Shown: positions 8,542-16,748 of the stretch, piece after piece | Numbering within the stretch: position 1 is the first letter of the stretch | Layout: every line of letters begins with the position of its first letter | NCBI GenBank assembly: GCA_964473155.1 | Contig: CAYYNT010000031.1 | Location: 1-44,060 of the forward strand | DNA: 44,060 nt | Direction: 5' to 3' | Origin: JAJFUG01 sp964473155 | GTDB taxonomy: Bacteria; Gemmatimonadota; Glassbacteria; GWA2-58-10 | Notes under the pieces: model-generated | The model's input: only the letters and a program-made list of their open reading frames with translations | Told to the model about the DNA's origin: nothing | Databases searched by the model: none | Made by a program: the position numbers and the translations under genes

Positions 8542-9129
8542 TCATACATTCTGTGGTTGAAGGCGGCGTTGTCCGGTGATAACCCACAGAAACAGAAGAC
8601 CGAGCGCCACGCCCATCAGGTTCAGCAGAATGTCCTGAAAATCGAAACGGCGCAATGGGATGAAAAGCTGGCTCGTTTCTTCCAGGATGCCGGTGATGCC
8701 TGAAAAAAGCGCTGCCCGGAAGATAGTGCTCTTATTGCTGTAGGACGCTTTTGTATCTGAAGAAAAAGACCCCGCGAGGGCATAGCGCCATAAAAGCGTC
8801 AGCAGGGCATATTCAGGGAAATGGATGTACTCGTTGACGCTGCCGGAGAGACGGATAATGAACCAGGCGGCCACTGCTGTCCATAAGCCGGCTGTAATCA
8901 TGAAAAGCAGGCGGTCCCGCATCCCGGCCCAGCGGATGATCACCGCAACTGCGGTGGTCAGCGCGATTATCCCCAGCACCCGCTTTACGATTCGCGCGTA
9001 AACCACCCAGGTCAGCGCGGCCGCAGCCTGCTTGGTCCAGACCGGAAGGTAGCGCGCCGTGATCAGCATCAGAGCCGTATAAAGCACGACCGGTGTGAAA
9101 CGTAATACCTTTGTTCTGCTCACTGTCAT
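8542..9129 (-). CDS. VanZ-family membrane protein
   Basis: 195 residues with about five hydrophobic helices (10-28, 49-66, 74-92, 136-149 and 166-185). The VanZ signatures are present: HFPEYALL (103-110) and ETSQLFIPLRRFDFQDILLN (151-170), matching the acidic/Gln/Pro-Arg/Asp-Ile-x-x-Asn pattern of the family. The founding member confers low-level teicoplanin resistance, but most homologues are housekeeping membrane proteins of unknown role, often near envelope or cell-wall genes. Here it follows cdaR by 33 bases on the same strand, so it may be the third gene of the cyclic di-AMP operon. No resistance genes surround it, so I would not infer a resistance phenotype. Confidence 0.8.
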   Translation of the reverse strand: MTVSRTKVLRFTPVVLYTALMLITARYLPVWTKQAAAALTWVVYARIVKRVLGIIALTTAVAVIIRWAGMRDRLLFMITAGLWTAVAAWFIIRLSGSVNEYIHFPEYALLTLLWRYALAGSFSSDTKASYSNKSTIFRAALFSGITGILEETSQLFIPLRRFDFQDILLNLMGVALGLLFLWVITGQRRLQPQNV

Positions 9130-9162
9130 ATGGGACTGTCCGGCGACTTACAGGATCAGAGA

Positions 9163-10155
9163 TCAGCGTTTGAGCTTCCGGCTGGTCACTATCGCGTTGA
9201 CGAAGCTTTGCGAGAACCGTTCAAGAGTCACATCCGGGAAAGAATCACGCGGAGACACCTCAAGTTGCGGAGTCAGCCGCAGATCTTTACCGGGTTCTTC
9301 ATTTCCGCTGATCACCAAGAAGGCGGAGAGGTGCTTCTTTTTAAGAAACTTCATCTGTGAGACAGGCCCTTGAATAAATACGGTCAGGGCGTGTGGATTC
9401 AGGCGCGTTTCATACTCGGACCCGCGAACTTTCAATTCAATGTCCTCAAAGGATTTGGAGATCACTTTCTCCCTTATTTCTATCCTCAGGGTCACTCTGT
9501 CTGGATTTATGGTAATCATCGGATCCGGCGGCGCAAGACTGAATTCCCTGCGGATAGTAGTCGGGCTGGCCACCAGGTCGTTCAGCAGCACTGGCGGAGT
9601 GCTGATTTTTTCAGTCTTGTCGACAGAGGATTTCGGCCCGCTTATGCTGACCGCCGGCGGGTTGCATGTGACCTGAAACACCTCGTAGCCCTCGGCCGGC
9701 TTACCCAGTATCTCCGGATTCACCACCACAAATGAGCGTTTAGCTTTCTGCTCCACGCTCAATTCGAGCACGCGGGGAGATATATCCGTGATCTGCGCGC
9801 CGGTCGGTTTGCCGGTGACCATGTCCTCGCTGAGCTGCACCGGGTGAGCGCCGGCTGTCATGTGCGGAACATTCAGCCGAAGGTACATGGATTTCTCATC
9901 GATTGTCCGGATCATGGTTTCAGAGGCGCGCACCCTCACTGTCACTGTCTTTGTTTCAGTCCCATCGAGAGAATTGACGCGGGTGACAATCAGTTCCTCG
10001 GACAATCCCGCGACCTCGACCGGTATGGTGAAATCGACAAACCGGTACTCTTTTCCCGTAACCATGACCCAGAGGAAAGTGGCGATGGCCAGAGAGATCA
10101 GTTTCAGTTTGAGGTCTTTAAAGAAATTGAATCGCACGAAAACCGTCCTCGGCAT
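9163..10155 (-). CDS. cdaR: YbbR-domain protein, CdaA regulator (CdaR)
   Basis: 330 residues with one N-terminal membrane anchor (17-33) and a long extracytoplasmic part built from repeated beta-rich YbbR units; segments such as AVSISGPKSSVDKTEKI and FIQGPVSQMKFL mark successive repeats. In Firmicutes, CdaR binds the membrane diadenylate cyclase CdaA and modulates its activity from outside the membrane. Its gene starts two bases after the cdaA stop here, so the pair is surely co-transcribed and probably translationally coupled. The family assignment is firm. The regulatory role is carried over from known cdaAR pairs. Confidence 0.88.
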   Translation of the reverse strand: MPRTVFVRFNFFKDLKLKLISLAIATFLWVMVTGKEYRFVDFTIPVEVAGLSEELIVTRVNSLDGTETKTVTVRVRASETMIRTIDEKSMYLRLNVPHMTAGAHPVQLSEDMVTGKPTGAQITDISPRVLELSVEQKAKRSFVVVNPEILGKPAEGYEVFQVTCNPPAVSISGPKSSVDKTEKISTPPVLLNDLVASPTTIRREFSLAPPDPMITINPDRVTLRIEIREKVISKSFEDIELKVRGSEYETRLNPHALTVFIQGPVSQMKFLKKKHLSAFLVISGNEEPGKDLRLTPQLEVSPRDSFPDVTLERFSQSFVNAIVTSRKLKR

Positions 10156-10157
10156 TG

Positions 10158-10919
10158 TCAGGCTTTGAGAATAGCGCTTATCCGGCGTTCAAGTTCGAGC
10201 GGCGTATCCAATTCCGTAATTATTCCATCCACCGCCAGTGAAACGACACCCCGTTCCTCGCTGACCACTATCACCACGGCGTCGCATTCCTCGCTCATTC
10301 CAATAGCCGCGCGATGACGGGTGCCGTATTCCTTGTCGATATCGGCGCGCGTGCTGAGCGGAAGGATAATCGCCGCCGCGGCCAGACGGCCGTTGGAAAT
10401 TATCACCGCTCCGTCGTGTATCGGGCTGCGGGTGTTGAAAATGCTCAGGAGCAGTTCGCTGCGTATGTCGGCGTTCAACCGCACGCCCGTCTCAATCAGG
10501 TTGCGCATCTCAATATCGCGCTCGATTACGATCAGCGCTCCGGTGTTGCTGCGGGCCAGAAGGGTCACGCCACGCTGAAGCTCGGACATGTATCCGGCGG
10601 GTTTTTCGTGAATCCGCAGGAAATCGAGAAAAGGATTGCGCCCGAAAGTTGCAAGCGCCTTGCGGATATCGGCCTGGAAAATGACTATAACCGCAATCAT
10701 GATATAGCCGAAGAAATTTTGCAGGATCCAACTCATTGTCTGGAGCTGAAAACGGTCGGAAACAAAATAAAGCAGGATCAAGAAGACGATACCGGAAGCG
10801 ATTCTGGCGCTGCGAGTGCCTTTGAGCGGGTAAAGAATGTAATAAACGAATATTGCGACCAGCAGGATGTCCACCACAGAAGTGAAACTGAAGTTAATGT
10901 TCTGCCAAAGGTCAGTCAT
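10158..10919 (-). CDS. cdaA: Diadenylate cyclase CdaA, membrane type
   Basis: 253 residues from the ATG at 10919, chosen over an upstream ATG at 10955 because GAGGAAA sits at normal distance before it. Three N-terminal transmembrane helices (about 12-30, 38-55 and 62-81) lead into a DAC domain with the two defining motifs: DGA (169-171, in SPIHDGAVI) and RHR (201-203, in GTRHRAAIG). The enzyme joins two ATP into cyclic di-AMP, a second messenger for osmotic, potassium and cell-wall homeostasis. It is followed directly by cdaR. A good -10 element (TATAAT) with a fair -35 lies about 55 bases upstream, so the operon probably starts here rather than at the kinase block. Confidence 0.93.
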   Translation of the reverse strand: MTDLWQNINFSFTSVVDILLVAIFVYYILYPLKGTRSARIASGIVFLILLYFVSDRFQLQTMSWILQNFFGYIMIAVIVIFQADIRKALATFGRNPFLDFLRIHEKPAGYMSELQRGVTLLARSNTGALIVIERDIEMRNLIETGVRLNADIRSELLLSIFNTRSPIHDGAVIISNGRLAAAAIILPLSTRADIDKEYGTRHRAAIGMSEECDAVVIVVSEERGVVSLAVDGIITELDTPLELERRISAILKA

Positions 10920-10973
10920 CTGTATTTTTCCTCTGCCGGGACACTCAGCCGCCACTTACAGATTATGATTGAA

Positions 10974-11003
10974 ATTATAATACGGAGCGCACCGCGGCGA
11001 CAA
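10974..11003 (-). promoter_or_regulatory. Candidate sigma-70 promoter of cdaA-cdaR
   Basis: On the minus strand TTGTCG (11003-10998) and a perfect TATAAT (10979-10974) are 18 bases apart, giving a start near 10967 and a leader of about 48 bases to the cdaA ATG. The -35 matches consensus at four of six positions. Confidence 0.5.
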
Positions 11004-11145
11004 CAAAAAAATCCCATCTTCCAGAAACATCATGCATTGCAGTTGAATAGTGTAGCTGAATCCCGCACCCGGCCAAGTCCAGTCCATCGATGGATGAATG
11101 AATTATGACGGCCGGAATAATTTTTAGCCCGGCCTGATTGTTGAA

Positions 11146-13242
11146 TCAGGATTGCGGTCTGCGAAGCAGTTCCTCTTTTATCATCCGGCCCAGCGTGCGG
11201 GAAAACAGGCGGAGTTCCGGCGGGCTGCCGCTCTCAATAAGGTAGCCGCGTTTAAGAAGGTTCCGGGCGGCGTAACGGTCAAGATCGGAGAGTGGCTCGC
11301 CGGACATGATTTTGCGGCATGTTTCGATCTCATCCGGGCTGAGCGAGCGCAGTATGAATTGAAAGTGCATGCCGGCCTCGTCCAGGAAACGGTCCTCCAC
11401 GTTTTCGTATACAGTCCTTTTGGGGACAGCCCGGCTGAAATCAAACTCGAACAACACCGAGCAGGCGATTGCCATGTAGAAAGGAAAATAGCCCGCCAGG
11501 TCCACGACTGTCTCAAAATGCTCCTCCAGAGGGTGCCCGGCCTGACGGCTTGGCTGGGAGACGAATTCCAGCGCCTCCTCCTCGGTAAAGGCTGAAAGGT
11601 TCAGGTTGGAAAATATGTTGAAGAAGGGTGAATCGCTGATTTCCCGGTTGTAGCACAGTTCCTGAAGATTTTTCACCGAGCTGGTGATATAGGCCACATT
11701 GTAATTATTGGCCACCGAGCGCAGGAAAGAGAAAAACTCGGGATCGAAATTTTTATTCTTGGTGATAGATTCAAACTCATCGAACAACAGTATCAGTTTG
11801 CGGTTGCGGCGATCGAAATCCTCGCAGATTCTCTTGAATCCATCATAGCCAGGGTCTGGCAGGCTGTCGGCAGCTTCCCCGGTCTCAACGGCCAGAGCCT
11901 CGAACAGCGAGGCGAAGAAACCGGAAAGAGGCACGCTTCTTTTTTCCTGGAAATCCATGAATATGAAAGTGTACTTCTCGTGGTCCCGGAGCCAGGCCCG
12001 TCGGTTTTCCGGATCGTTGATGTAATAAAGAAGGCTGCTCTTGCCGATACGACGCTCACCGACAATCGACACCGACTGAGGCCTGGCTGCCCCGATGCGT
12101 CCGTAAATGGTCGCTATTTCACGCCGCCGGCCGAAGAAGGAGCGGCTGTCCCGGAGCATTTTACGGTTCAGGTACGGATTGATGATAATTTGATCAGCGA
12201 GTCGCTCGTTCGCCTTATCGGTGACAACATGCCGGTCTTCGGCCGGTTTGCCCGCCAGACGATCCAGTTCAGCAATGAGTTCGCCGGCGTTCTGATGCCG
12301 GGCGGATGGATCTTTCTGCATGGCTTTGAGGATTATCTCCTCCAGCGCGGAGCTTAACTGCGGAGCCACCTGCCGAGGCGCCGGAGGGATGTCATGGATA
12401 TGGCTCAGGGCCACGGCCAGCGGTTTGCCCGGACCAAAAGGCAGACGGCCGGTGAACAACTCGTACATTATTACGCCCAGGGAATATATATCCGTGCGAT
12501 GATCCAGTTTCAGTCCCTGGGCCTGCTCCGGAGAGATATATTCTGGTGTGCCGAGAAACGTGCCGGACACTGTAAGCGCGCTCAGGTTTTCGCCGGTTGC
12601 GATGCCGAAATCCATGACCACACATCGCCCTGAGCGGGTTTCGAGCATTATGTTCTGCGGTTTGAGATCACGATGCACAACGCCCAGCGCGTGAGCCTCA
12701 GCCAGGGCCAGGGAGATCTGCCGCACCACGGCCAGCCCGGCCTGGATATCGAACGGACCGCTTTCCATCTCCTTTTTCAGCTCTCGCCCCTCGATATACT
12801 CCATGCTGATAAACTGCGTCTGCCCATCCTGCCCGATGTCGAAGATACGGTACACGTTCGGGTGGGTTATTGTCCTGGCCAGGGCTATCTCGCGGCGGAA
12901 ACGTGTCAGGTAATCAGGGCTGGAGGCCAGCGCCGGATGCATGACCTTGAGCGCCACGAACTGATCGAGCACCCTGTCGCGGGCCTTGTAAACCGTGGCC
13001 ATAGCCCCATCGCCTATGCGCTCGAGATCGGAATACCGTCCGGCAAACAATTTCCCTGGATCGACGGGCTTTTCGGCCGCTCCACGGCGGCGGCCGCGCG
13101 GACGGCTGGTCTTGCCGGACTCCGGAGCCTGGGCGGCGTCAACGGTGGCATGGGACGTTCCGGACGGACGAAGGTTCTCGCCACAGGCCAGGCAGTACCA
13201 GTTGCTGTTGGGATTTTCGGTTTTACAGTTCGGACACAGCAT
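11146..13242 (-). CDS. Zinc-ribbon Ser/Thr protein kinase fused to a STAND-type P-loop ATPase
   Basis: 698 residues, cytoplasmic. A zinc ribbon (Cys3, 6, 17, 20) and a basic linker precede a Hanks-type kinase: glycine loop IGDGAMATVY (76-85), Lys99, Glu118, HRDLKPQN (190-197), DFG (211-213), and an APE-like PEYISPEQ. After about residue 350 a second module begins with NPYLNR and SFFGRRRE, then Walker A GERRIGKSS (395-403), Walker B LILLFDEFE (483-491), a TSS sensor-like strand (520-522), a GYFPFYMAIAC helix (584-594) and a C-terminal winged-helix-like region. This resembles the NTPase core of STAND/MalT-type signalling ATPases. All kinase catalytic residues look intact. The neighbouring protein at 13987-16740 carries a related ATPase module. 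Probably a signal-integrating kinase; substrate and stimulus are unknown. Confidence 0.88.
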   Translation of the reverse strand: MLCPNCKTENPNSNWYCLACGENLRPSGTSHATVDAAQAPESGKTSRPRGRRRGAAEKPVDPGKLFAGRYSDLERIGDGAMATVYKARDRVLDQFVALKVMHPALASSPDYLTRFRREIALARTITHPNVYRIFDIGQDGQTQFISMEYIEGRELKKEMESGPFDIQAGLAVVRQISLALAEAHALGVVHRDLKPQNIMLETRSGRCVVMDFGIATGENLSALTVSGTFLGTPEYISPEQAQGLKLDHRTDIYSLGVIMYELFTGRLPFGPGKPLAVALSHIHDIPPAPRQVAPQLSSALEEIILKAMQKDPSARHQNAGELIAELDRLAGKPAEDRHVVTDKANERLADQIIINPYLNRKMLRDSRSFFGRRREIATIYGRIGAARPQSVSIVGERRIGKSSLLYYINDPENRRAWLRDHEKYTFIFMDFQEKRSVPLSGFFASLFEALAVETGEAADSLPDPGYDGFKRICEDFDRRNRKLILLFDEFESITKNKNFDPEFFSFLRSVANNYNVAYITSSVKNLQELCYNREISDSPFFNIFSNLNLSAFTEEEALEFVSQPSRQAGHPLEEHFETVVDLAGYFPFYMAIACSVLFEFDFSRAVPKRTVYENVEDRFLDEAGMHFQFILRSLSPDEIETCRKIMSGEPLSDLDRYAARNLLKRGYLIESGSPPELRLFSRTLGRMIKEELLRRPQS

Positions 13243-13264
13243 GTTATTACCATTTCCCTAACGG

Positions 13265-13990
13265 TTACAGGTTCCGTCCCGCCCAGCCCACCGCGTTTAT
13301 AATAAGCCTGGACAGAGGTTTATTCCGCAGGAATGGACTCTCCTCCACCGGATCTCCCGGACTGAGATAGATTATCCTGCCATCACCCTCCGTACGGGTC
13401 CATCCACTGTCGTTCTGCCGCTCGAAACCAGGTATATCGCAGCTAAGTAGCCGTTCGACATTCTGGCCGGGATAGAAACGCATCGTGAAATCCTGGTCAT
13501 CGCGAATCTCGAAACTCTCCGGTACGCCCTCAAAAACCGGGTGGTTCAATCCCGTCAGGCGCACAAGCCTGAAATCCCGGTGCTGGACCGAACTGTCGGA
13601 AAGAAGATAATAGCCGCCTACCAGGCGGGTCAGCTCCGGATTGTTGTTGCCATGGTTTACAACGTGATGCAGCGCCACCAAGCCTCCGCCGCCCCTGACA
13701 AAGCGTGTGATGTTGTTCTCAACAGTTTCATCAATGTCGTTGTGGTTGAACAGCACCAGGACATCATAATGCGCGAGACATTCAGAAGTAAGACAGTTGC
13801 CGGTGTTGGTGAAATCGGCCCGGTACGGGCAGAGGGCGCTGTCTGAAAGCATCCCGGCCAGCTCGAAACCGGCAAGCCCGTAGCGTTGCTGATCGGCGAA
13901 AACCAGGACCGAAAGGCGCCGCGGCCCGGCCTGGAGCAGTGAGGAACAGGCGGTAAGGAGAAGGAATACCGCAGGCAGGATTTTTTTCAT
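13265..13990 (-). CDS. ThuA-like (glutamine-amidotransferase-fold) lipoprotein
   Basis: 241 residues. The N-terminus ends in LLTACSSL, a clear lipobox with Cys15, so the mature protein is lipid-anchored. The body is ThuA-like: YDVLVLFNHNDID (about 75-87), RGGGGLVALHHVVNHG (99-114), HRDFRLVRLTGLNHPVFEG (about 137-155) and a late GRIIYLSPGD strand. ThuA-type domains have a class I amidotransferase fold and occur in sugar metabolism loci, and some bind or modify sugars; no catalytic Cys is evident here. Its ATG overlaps the stop codon of the upstream ATPase gene (ATGA), and the kinase gene begins 22 bases later, so its expression is tied to both ATPases. That context is unusual for the family. 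Confidence 0.75.
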   Translation of the reverse strand: MKKILPAVFLLLTACSSLLQAGPRRLSVLVFADQQRYGLAGFELAGMLSDSALCPYRADFTNTGNCLTSECLAHYDVLVLFNHNDIDETVENNITRFVRGGGGLVALHHVVNHGNNNPELTRLVGGYYLLSDSSVQHRDFRLVRLTGLNHPVFEGVPESFEIRDDQDFTMRFYPGQNVERLLSCDIPGFERQNDSGWTRTEGDGRIIYLSPGDPVEESPFLRNKPLSRLIINAVGWAGRNL

Positions 13991-16740
13991 TGTCCGTTTC
14001 TCCCGGGGAGATGGTTGGAAGCGGAAACTCCATGTTCGAACTCGCGCAACAGCTTGTTGAACTGATGTTCCTCCCTGATCCAGTGCCTGAACAGGTCCAT
14101 GCGGAAACGGAACCGCCGGTTCATGTTCTGTTCCAGTATCTCTCGGGCGATCATGTTTTCCAACACGCGCCGGACTGTCTCCGGGGAAATTATGGCGGAT
14201 TTTTTCAGTAACTCGGCCACTTCATTGAAACCGCAATAATGCTCGGGATTCCGGCACTGCTCCGCCACGGCGGAAAGAGTGAGTTTTTCATCGGGCTGGA
14301 GTCCGGCCCAGAAGTAAATCATCTGGGGAGGGGGATTGTCCACTATTTCGCGGATTACCGGCGCCACGTCATCCTCGTAGAAATAATTCCGTCTCTCGGC
14401 GTTCAGGAATTCGACTATATTCCGGCAGACAAGCTGGGTGTAGAACGGCTGACCGGCTGTGAGACGAAGAATGCGAACCACAGAGGAACCCAGATAGAAT
14501 ACCTGACCAGCCACCGGTTCCTGGATCAACCGCCGGGCATCGTTGGCAGTGAGGAAACTTATATTCCTGTAATCGCATCGTTGCAAGAGGGTTTGCCAGT
14601 AATTCTGCTCGCGTTCCTGAAGGAGATGAGTTCCGGCGAATACGAGGAAAAGACCGGATTTATGCTCCACCAGACCACTGAGGAACAGAAATATGTCCTT
14701 GCTGATTTTACCCTCGGTAACCTTGTTTTCGATCAGCTCATACTCATCAACCAGGAACAGAAGCTTATCCTGTCCTATCACCTCGATCAAACTGTCGATA
14801 AAGCGCTCGAATGTAACGAACGGGTTGCGTGACCGGTCCTCGAATTCGGACAGATCGAACTCCCGCCCATAGCCTGACGCTGCCCGGACAGTCAGTTCGG
14901 CAATACGTCCCAGGAACTCATGGTCATCGTTGACCGCCATGGCCTGCATGTCGATGAATACGGGAAGATAATGCGGGCCGAGCCTTCCACCCAGTATCTG
15001 GTACATCACGCTGGTCTTGCCTGCGCGGCGTTCACCGAAAAGAACGATGAGCGAGCCGTACTGCTCGTTGTCCACCTTGTTTTTGACAAAGCGGAAATCA
15101 TCCTCCCGGCCGAAAAACATTTCCCTGGAACGGATCGGGTTCCCTACAATGAAAGGATTGGGCTGAATCAGTTCGAACGGGCGGCGGCGAAAACGGTCCA
15201 GGAACTGGCGCATGGCGTTACGGCGATAATAATAATATCCACCGCCGGAAATCAGGAGCAGGATCATCCAGCCCATAAGAAATGCGCGGCTGCGCCAGAA
15301 AGGAGGGTAATAGTCGACTGTGCGCTTTTCGATGAATGCGTTGTCGAGTCTGTCGTAAAGGGAGATTTCAATCCGGTTGATTCCCTCTGTCAGCCGGACC
15401 GATTCCTCGAAAGAAAGCCTGGTCGGAAGGCTGTCCACCCTGGCTTTCTGACTGCTGTCCGGATGGAGTATCCGGCGATTGCCGTTTACCTCCAGCTCGA
15501 TCCGTCTGATCCCGTCATTGTCGAAAGCTGTTGCGATTAAAGCAAGTTCAGGTCTTTTCACCCGCCTGGCGGAATCGGCCGGCAGGTTGAGCACCAGTTG
15601 CGAGGCCTCGTGCTCGAGACCAAGACGCTGGCGCTCGTTCAGACGTTTTTCAATCAGGTCCATCAGGCTGTCGACGGCCTGATTCAGACCCAGTTCCTGG
15701 GCCAGAATAAGGCGGTCTCTGGCATGAATGAGTGAGTCGCGCTCCATCAGAACCGCAGCCTCCTGGACCAGATCGTACTGCCGTTTTATACGCAGGTCCG
15801 CAATGCTCAGGCTGTCCGCGCGCGCTGCGAAAAGGCGGGCCAGACGGTTGCTTGGGTCGAGCTGCATAGCCCGGCGCAGGTCCTCCGCTGCTTTATCATA
15901 CTCGCCCTGCTCGATTTTTTTTCTCCCGCTTACAATCAGGCTGTCAACAAGATTCAGGCGAATGCCTTCTTCAGCGGAGAGCTGACGGTTGCGCTGCGCC
16001 ACCTCGGCCAGAAGCTGGTTGATTCTTTGATCCTGCGGCGACAATTTCAGCGCGCGTTCCAATGTGTCCTGCGCTGCTTTCAACGTCCCCCGCTCTATCG
16101 ATTCGCGGCCGCTGGCGATCAACCGTTCCACATCCTGTAAACGGGCCTGATCATCTTTGCGTCCCAGGGCTTCCACTATTCGCCGCCAGTGTTTGTTGAC
16201 TTCCGTGTTTTCCTGATCGTAAGCTTTGGCTGTTTCGATGCTGATTTTAGCTTCTTCCAGATCACCCTGTTTTTCAAATTCCAGAGCGCGTTCTATGGCG
16301 GCCTCGATGAGTTCCTTGTTCTGCTTCTCTTTCTGGCTGGAGGCCAGTCTGTCTCTGGTAGTCTGCAAATAACCTTTCAGGGACTCGTCAAGCTCGGGGA
16401 CATTTTGGATCGCTCCATTTTCCCGGGACGTTTCGAATTCATCCAACGCCTTCTGGTAATCCCCAAGGTTAAACCAGGCAAGACCGAGATAGTAGTGCGG
16501 AAGGTAATCTTTGCGCCACATCCCGTAGGTGCGGGCATTGGTCTCGGGCTCCGGCTTAAGCCGCAGGGCAATGTTCAGGTCCTGTATCGCCTCCTGCCAG
16601 CGACCTGCCGAAATGGCTTCGATAGCCCGGTCATAAGCTGCATACCATGTTTCCTGAGCCTGAATTTTTTGAGCAGTCAGGAGGCAGAGCAGCAGAACCA
16701 GAAAAGAAGAAAGGCTTTTTAATTTTGAAAAGGGGGGCAT
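13987..16740 (-). CDS. TPR / Ig-like / transmembrane protein with cytoplasmic STAND-type ATPase
   Basis: 917 residues. A signal peptide (cleavage near 28-29, QAQ-ET) is followed by TPR-like helical pairs (about 30-110 and 140-375), then a beta-sandwich of the bacterial Ig type (about 395-475, ATAFDNDGIRRIELEVNG then TEGINRIEISLYD), one membrane helix (485-504) and a strongly basic stop-transfer flank (RRNAMRQFLDRFRRR). The C-terminal half opens with NPF and MFFGRE, then Walker A GERRAGKTS (569-577), Walker B LLFLVDEYE (660-668), a TAGQPFYTQLVC helix (761-772) and a winged-helix-like end. The positive-inside rule puts the TPR and Ig parts in the periplasm and the ATPase in the cytoplasm. It starts eight bases after the FadL-like gene, with AGGA as ribosome site. 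No family name known to me fits the whole architecture. Confidence 0.85.
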   Translation of the reverse strand: MPPFSKLKSLSSFLVLLLCLLTAQKIQAQETWYAAYDRAIEAISAGRWQEAIQDLNIALRLKPEPETNARTYGMWRKDYLPHYYLGLAWFNLGDYQKALDEFETSRENGAIQNVPELDESLKGYLQTTRDRLASSQKEKQNKELIEAAIERALEFEKQGDLEEAKISIETAKAYDQENTEVNKHWRRIVEALGRKDDQARLQDVERLIASGRESIERGTLKAAQDTLERALKLSPQDQRINQLLAEVAQRNRQLSAEEGIRLNLVDSLIVSGRKKIEQGEYDKAAEDLRRAMQLDPSNRLARLFAARADSLSIADLRIKRQYDLVQEAAVLMERDSLIHARDRLILAQELGLNQAVDSLMDLIEKRLNERQRLGLEHEASQLVLNLPADSARRVKRPELALIATAFDNDGIRRIELEVNGNRRILHPDSSQKARVDSLPTRLSFEESVRLTEGINRIEISLYDRLDNAFIEKRTVDYYPPFWRSRAFLMGWMILLLISGGGYYYYRRNAMRQFLDRFRRRPFELIQPNPFIVGNPIRSREMFFGREDDFRFVKNKVDNEQYGSLIVLFGERRAGKTSVMYQILGGRLGPHYLPVFIDMQAMAVNDDHEFLGRIAELTVRAASGYGREFDLSEFEDRSRNPFVTFERFIDSLIEVIGQDKLLFLVDEYELIENKVTEGKISKDIFLFLSGLVEHKSGLFLVFAGTHLLQEREQNYWQTLLQRCDYRNISFLTANDARRLIQEPVAGQVFYLGSSVVRILRLTAGQPFYTQLVCRNIVEFLNAERRNYFYEDDVAPVIREIVDNPPPQMIYFWAGLQPDEKLTLSAVAEQCRNPEHYCGFNEVAELLKKSAIISPETVRRVLENMIAREILEQNMNRRFRFRMDLFRHWIREEHQFNKLLREFEHGVSASNHLPGRNGQ

Positions 16741-16748
16741 GGGCTATC

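Noticed and set aside
8542..9129. Glycopeptide-resistance gene
   Set aside because: VanZ-like proteins are widespread; no vanH/A/X or ligase genes are nearby.
11110..11150. Two overlapping stem-loops at the end of the kinase gene (11110-11134, 11133-11150)
   Set aside because: Neither is followed by a T-run on the minus strand and one overlaps the stop codon, so no terminator is called.
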